Assembly: GCA_014526335.1 (NCBI GenBank)
Contig: JACTAT010000002.1
Coordinates: forward strand, 4,177,832-4,241,831
Source of the DNA: Chrysaora quinquecirrha
Lineage: Eukaryota; Cnidaria; Scyphozoa; Semaeostomeae; Pelagiidae
DNA length: 64,000 nucleotides
Reading direction: 5' to 3'
Of the stretch, positions 60,201 to 64,000 are shown one piece after another (positions within the stretch are counted from its first letter, which is position 1; each line of letters starts with the position of its first letter). The translations under genes and the position numbers were made by a program. Under the pieces are notes generated by a model that was given only the letters and a program-made list of their open reading frames with translations, had not been told where the DNA came from and made no database searches.

Positions 60201-63200
60201 GCACGTCTAGTCTCTTGAACAATGAAGTACCCCCCCCCCCCCTATAGATGACGACGTCGCTGTTTGATGCTGCTAGAAATGAGATACCTTACTTAAATTA
60301 TTTAGAAAGTTTATGTTCATCCAAGGGGCCCAGAAGATGGTTCTTAAGAGATGGTCTGTCTGGTACTCTGTCTCAAAACGGTCACGGTGGTCAACACAGC
60401 TGTCCCTCCTTTTGTAATGTAGTGGGAAAATGAGGGCAATTCCTCATCAGCAATTTCCTTGAAAATAGAGCACTAGCTTTTGTTTCCCAAAGGAAAGACT
60501 AGACTACTTCAAATCGAGACAAATACAAAATGTCCACCATGACGTCTGTGAACCAATAAAAATGTAGCTAATTATGATTTGGTTTCCGAGGCTAATGATA
60601 TATTGGACCACCCTTTATGAAGTTAACTATATAATAAATTCCCAAACTTATTCGGCAAACCATGATTAATAAATTCATGAAAGTTTTTTTATGTTTTAAT
60701 CTTATTTAAAACTCTGGTTTTCTTCTTATTGAAATTCATGTTAATCTTATGAAACAGTAATTTCCTTCTTGTGATAATTTCCCATGCTTGATTAAAACGA
60801 AATTTTGATGATGATGTTCCTCTAATAAGCCTTCTACTTCTATCAGATAATAAAGTTCGGGGACAACCTGTTATTTATTAGCAAGCAACAGCAGAGGTGT
60901 AGCCAAGGGCGGCACAGGGGGAGTCGCCACAGCACAAATTATTGCCAAGATAGGCCAAGTGACGCAGGGTACGACTTGGTTATTTTAACCCTTATTTTCT
61001 TGGCCAGGGCTCTTTTGCCTTTTTTCAATAAGAAACTGGACTTTGCTCTAGCCCTCAAGATTTGCTTAGCATATCTAGTATTTCAATCCCCACAGAATAA
61101 CTGGTCCAATTCAATCCCCCTAGAACCTCTTATTTTGGCTCTTTTCTGGCTTTTCAATGCAATTGACAAGTTTGCAAGTAATAAATAAAGAAAGAAAGCA
61201 ATTTCACCAAAAATTTTCACAAAATCTCAGCCCCAGTTGCTTATAGTGAGTCCTCTTGCTTTAAACTGTTCCATTCACGTGCTCCAAAGGGTCTTATCCC
61301 GATATTTTACACTTCATATGTTCTAGAAAATAGAAACATCATTCAAACCACACGCACTTTGCTTCAGTTAAAGTCGAATTCCATTCAACAAATCACCGTA
61401 AAATACAAAGAATTTAGGAACAAAAAAGGCCTGCTCACACAAAAGTCTGGAAACATGCTCATGGGGAGGCGGGGGCTTTTGGGTGCTACTTTAGAAGGCA
61501 GAATGCTCTGTGAAGCAGGAAAAACTAACATAACACACAAGCTACTTTTCCTTCTAATGCTAAATAGTATTATTTTCTATTTTGTACCTTCCACCTACTC
61601 AATGTATGCTTTATCTGCTAAAACACGCCTTTTCGAATTGCCTTGGTTTCGATTGTTTAACATTTGTCGAACGATCAAACATTTTTGTCAAACATTGCAA
61701 GTCTAGCCAAATTTTTTACTGTTCGGCCTCGTTGCAAACTGCAAACATTGCTCGTTAAAACTTTTTGCTAGCGTTTTTAGCTTGCCTAAAAAAATCCTGC
61801 TTGTCAAGCAATGTTTTGTAACGTGGCCAAAGGTTCAAACATTGCTTAATAAGCAAATTTCAAATGTTTGACAAACAATGTTTGATCGCTTGGCCATGGT
61901 CTGAAACGTCTTTTAGGGGTTTGTCCTTTCGTAGCCTAATGAAAGGTTTAGCTACCTGTCCTGTTGCCTGATAAGTTATTTTTCAATTTCGCAGACTTTT
62001 CAAGGAAATACGGATATAAACAGCACAGTTACACACACGTTTTCGCGAAGACTTATCCTAAGAAAGATCAGAATCATTCCTCTTGGAACGAAGTTCACAA
62101 TTTATTGCATGAGGCTGGAGTTATATGGCTGCAAATGGAAACCGTCTGAAGGTAAGTGGAGCTTCGATTCAGCTGCTATATGCACAGTATTTATTGAATA
62201 TATGATAATAACCAGCTATCCCACTTGGTAGCTAAATAACAGGCTTTCTAACTAACTATCTAACTATCTAGCAATCTAACTAACTAAGTAACTATCATGT
62301 TAACTAACGAACTAACCGAGTCTCCTTTCCATTATCTTTGCTTCTACTCGCCTTTCTTTACTTCACTGCAAGTTTCACCTCAGAGTTACTCGAAATAGAC
62401 AACCAAAGCTACGTTAATCTTTGTATGAAATTTCGCTTTGGTAATTAATTCTCATTATATATTTTCTATATACCATGCAGATGGTCTGATGTGATGTCGT
62501 TTGAAATCTCTGAAATCCTTTTACACTCTTTATATAGCCCAGAATTAAAAAAACGTTGATTAAACTATCTATCAAATTTATCCTAAACCAGCCATTTTCT
62601 TTTTCAGATGGCCTAATCTCATATTCGGCGCCGCTTGGCGGTTTCTCGAAACGCCCATCGTTACAAGATAGCACGTATGACGGCTACACACCTAAAAATC
62701 CCTCCGACTTAGTCTTCGGCGGCCTTGGAAAACTAACAGATGGCGTAATTGGCTCAAAATGGCTTATAAATTATTCCGAGTCTCCTTGGATTGGATACAC
62801 GAGAGACCCAGTTATCTTTTTTATTTTCAACAGCAAAAGAAAATTCAAATCTATTATATTTCACCTGATTAACCGTAATAAAAGCATCCGATTATTCAGC
62901 GAACTGAAAGTCGAGGTCAGTGAAGATGGGGTGAACTATATAAGAATTGCACGGTATCTGCCTAGCAAAGAGGAAAAGGAACATGACGGACCATTAGCTG
63001 TTGAAGTACCATTAAATAAGCATTCTGGCTCATACCTAAAGTGCTCGTTCAAGTTGAAAGACGTGTTGTTGTTGCTGAGTGAAGTAGAGTTTGATACAGG
63101 TATGGCAATCTGAATTCTACTTAAGATGTAGCTAAACTAAAGCTGTTGTTAAACCTGGAGACATGTTGCGCGCGACATAGTGTTCAGTGGGTCTCCAAGG

Positions 63201-64000
63201 GAGGCTAAACTTGCGAGTGACAAGTGGGAAGCATGACAAGAAACTGTTGTAGCTTGTCTAGGCTCAAACTAGACTCACTATATGAGTCCCAAAACAAAGC
63301 TCGATGTTGTTATTGTTGGTTTTTAAATAAGTGATATCAAAAGTAGAGGAGCGCAAACAAGAGAGGTTAGGATAAGAGACAACTGAGACTTGGGGCTCAT
63401 AACAAGTCAAAACTCAGCTTACCCCTTCGAACGATTTCTTTTGCTTGCCCCTCCTTTCTTTTCCTCTCCAGGCTTTCTCTGTAATCACCTTCAGGTCACA
63501 TCAGTCATGGTCATAGCTAGGAATCAAAATCATAACAGGATAAGGCTTCATGCTATGTATCAGTGATAGTGAAGTAATAAATTGCCTTTGAGTTGTGAAA
63601 ACTTCAGAAGCATTTGGGCATCCTTGAGTTTTCTGGTTGATCCATTTCGATCCGCATCTGGGTATAAATTCCACGGTGGTCAATTGTTTTGGTCTGTTTC
63701 TGACGTTCATAAGCTGAAGATATCAGACAAAAATCTTTCTCAATTATGTCCAAAGATGTGCAGATGCTTTTGAGCATGTCCACTATCTCTCGCAATTTTA
63801 AACAATTTTAAATTAATTTTTGCATGTAAACCTAAACAAGACTCACCTTTAGCAATGCCAATGTCCTATTTTTCCTCTAGATAACTGCTATTTTAACATC
63901 GTTTAGATCATAAAATGTCATGTCCCTAATTTTGTTTCCTTTTTCCTTTTTCAAATTATTTATTTCTTCTATTACAGAATCTCCCTATTTAGTCGCTGAA
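57280..64000 (+). CDS. Discoidin-domain-receptor-like protein, 5' part
   Basis: DDRs are collagen-binding receptor tyrosine kinases of the plasma membrane. Exons seen: 57280-57393 (5' UTR, ATG 57312, 27 codons with a weak signal-peptide-like core GVVYLLIKATISVA); 61995-62151 (phase 0 start, TFQGNTDINSTVTHTFSRRL and MRLELYGCKW, the last third of an F5/8C domain); 62608-63099 (DS-like domain: DGLISYSAPLGG, GGLGKLTDGVIGS, DPVIFFIFNSKRKFKSIIFH, LFSELKVEVSEDG, SEVEF); 63978 onward (ESPYLVAE, leaving the window). The phases of the last three agree. F5/8C ending in ELYGC, then directly DGL-SY-AP and LTDGV, is the DDR layout. The first two thirds of F5/8C are missing between 57393 and 61995, where two MITEs and an antisense LINE sit. 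The transmembrane and kinase parts would lie to the right. Linking exon 57280 to the rest is inference. Confidence 0.7.
57908..58225. repeat. ACGGTTTT and CAGAAACGTTTCTG short repeats
   Basis: CGGTTTTACGGTTTT words recur about eight times at 57908-58035. A palindromic unit GCAGAAACGTTTCTGCTTC repeats about three times at 58160-58225. It is non-coding, in the presumed first intron of the DDR-like gene. Confidence 0.6.
58438..59934 (-). pseudogene. Antisense LINE, reverse transcriptase with frameshifts
   Basis: Minus strand: VSPVYKKG-like sequence near 59840, then ENYRPISLTSVICRIMEKII, YGFRHQRSC, VDIIYFDFAKAFDSVPHKRL (catalytic Asp), SGVPQGSVLGPLLFLLFVND and KMFADDIKLYAK (FADD). After a frameshift come DLGVIIDSKLKFDKHISEIC, VPVWNPYLKKHEKQLESIQR and KLPTLLYRRRRGDMIT. 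A last frame ends INEWNSLKKEIVNADNVLNF ... at TGA 58512-58510. At least four frame changes are needed, so it is dead. The AT-rich 3' end (about 58440-58509) with TTAATTACATTTATATTATA resembles the tails of CR1-like LINEs. The 5' end is lost near the MITE at 59935. It is antisense to the DDR-like gene. Confidence 0.8.
59935..60242. mobile_element. hAT-type MITE with perfect 8-bp duplication
   Basis: The left end CCCGGGGGGTACTTCAATTG and right end (AATGAAGTACCCCCCCCCCCC) are inverted; the next 30 bp (AGACGTGCCGCCC and GGGCGGCACGTCT) are also inverted. TATAGATG stands directly left (59927-59934) and right (60243-60250). The interior repeats ACATGGGT words about seven times. It has the same family look as 21605-21961 and 28567-28948. 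Confidence 0.75.
60251..61012. other. Intronic, nothing recognised
   Basis: Searched for the missing DDR F5/8C exon; no CxxPLGM-like or W..A..-like coding stretch between splice sites was found. A 61-codon frame at 60248-60433 has no recognisable motif. Confidence 0.4.
61013..61245. mobile_element. Paralogue of the 33604-33835 MITE
   Basis: TTTTTTCAATAAGAAACTGG through CAGCCCCAGTTGCTTAT matches the MITE at 33604-33835 over nearly its whole length (CTTATTTTGGCTCTTTTCTG and CACCAAAAATTTT are shared). The outer CACTT termini are degraded here. Confidence 0.55.
61640..61905. repeat. AAACGATCAAACATT repeat, single unit
   Basis: The left end CGAACGATCAAACATTTTTG and right end CAAACAATGTTTGATCGCTT are inverted; the same family as 15048-15530 and 27388-27645. 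It lies about 90 bp upstream of the DDR-like exon at 61995. Confidence 0.55.
62608..63099 (+). CDS. DDR-like exon encoding the DS-like domain
   Basis: 164 codons between acceptor TTTTTCAG and donor GTATGG, phase 1 at both ends. The start completes GAT (Asp) with the G left from exon 61995-62151. LTDGV, FSELKVEVS, VPLNKHSGSYLKC and the closing LLLLSEVEF line up with the DS-like domain that follows the collagen-binding discoidin domain in DDR1/DDR2. The exon is intact, AT-rich, and the surest coding sequence at this end of the window. Confidence 0.8.
63270..63409. mobile_element. hAT-type MITE, TAGACT family
   Basis: Left TAGACTCACTATATGAGTCC; right GGGGCTCATAACAAGTCA. The interior has the AAGCTCGATGTTGTTATTGT and GAGGAGCGCAAAC blocks typical of the family. 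It lies in the DDR-like intron between 63099 and 63978. Confidence 0.5.

Noticed and set aside
61964..62149. 61-codon frame over the DDR-like exon
   Set aside because: Wrong frame: the frame starting ACT at 61995 gives the F5/8C ending (MRLELYGC) and joins in phase to the DS-like exon.

Overview
The window is AT-rich animal nuclear DNA: intron-bearing genes with GT-AG splice sites, LINE, SINE, MITE and LTR insertions, and long microsatellites. The repeat style and the protein sequences suggest a cnidarian, most likely an anthozoan such as a stony coral. That placement is inference; no species marker is present.

Two host genes can be read exon by exon. On the minus strand, 42384 down to 19328, lies a complete autophagy gene ATG9. 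It has 20 coding exons whose splice phases all agree, giving 2106 nt and 701 residues plus stop, and it includes an 18-nt microexon. On the plus strand, 57280 to the right edge, lies the 5' part of a discoidin-domain-receptor-like (DDR) gene: a candidate signal-peptide exon, the C-terminal third of an F5/8C domain, a DS-like domain, and the start of the next exon. The exon(s) for the first two thirds of the F5/8C domain were not found. A TATA-like box and a possible non-coding first exon sit at 46512-46609.

The rest is a dense, nested repeat landscape. 1-19.3 kb holds a 2.15-kb TIR element with a broken RecQ-like helicase fragment (1942-4089), several hAT-type MITEs (TIR TAGACTYAC), TA-flanked MITEs, and a pogo-like MITE (16599-18181) that contains a young gag-only LTR element (17061-18053). 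19.3-42.4 kb is ATG9, whose introns hold tRNA-derived SINEs, hAT-type MITEs beginning CCCCGGGGG, long GTTA and GCATA microsatellites, a near-perfect hairpin and several MITEs ending in CAC..TTTTTTATAAG. 42.4-57 kb is intergenic: CAT-rich microsatellites, a 5'-truncated LINE inserted into a SINE (48132-50687), and the 3' part of another LINE (51411-51977). 57-64 kb is the DDR-like gene; its first intron carries an antisense LINE, a hAT-type MITE with a perfect 8-bp target duplication, and two smaller repeats.

The least ordinary pattern is a group of TA-flanked MITEs that share outer termini but differ in the word right after TATAAG. That word is then reiterated through the interior of each element.
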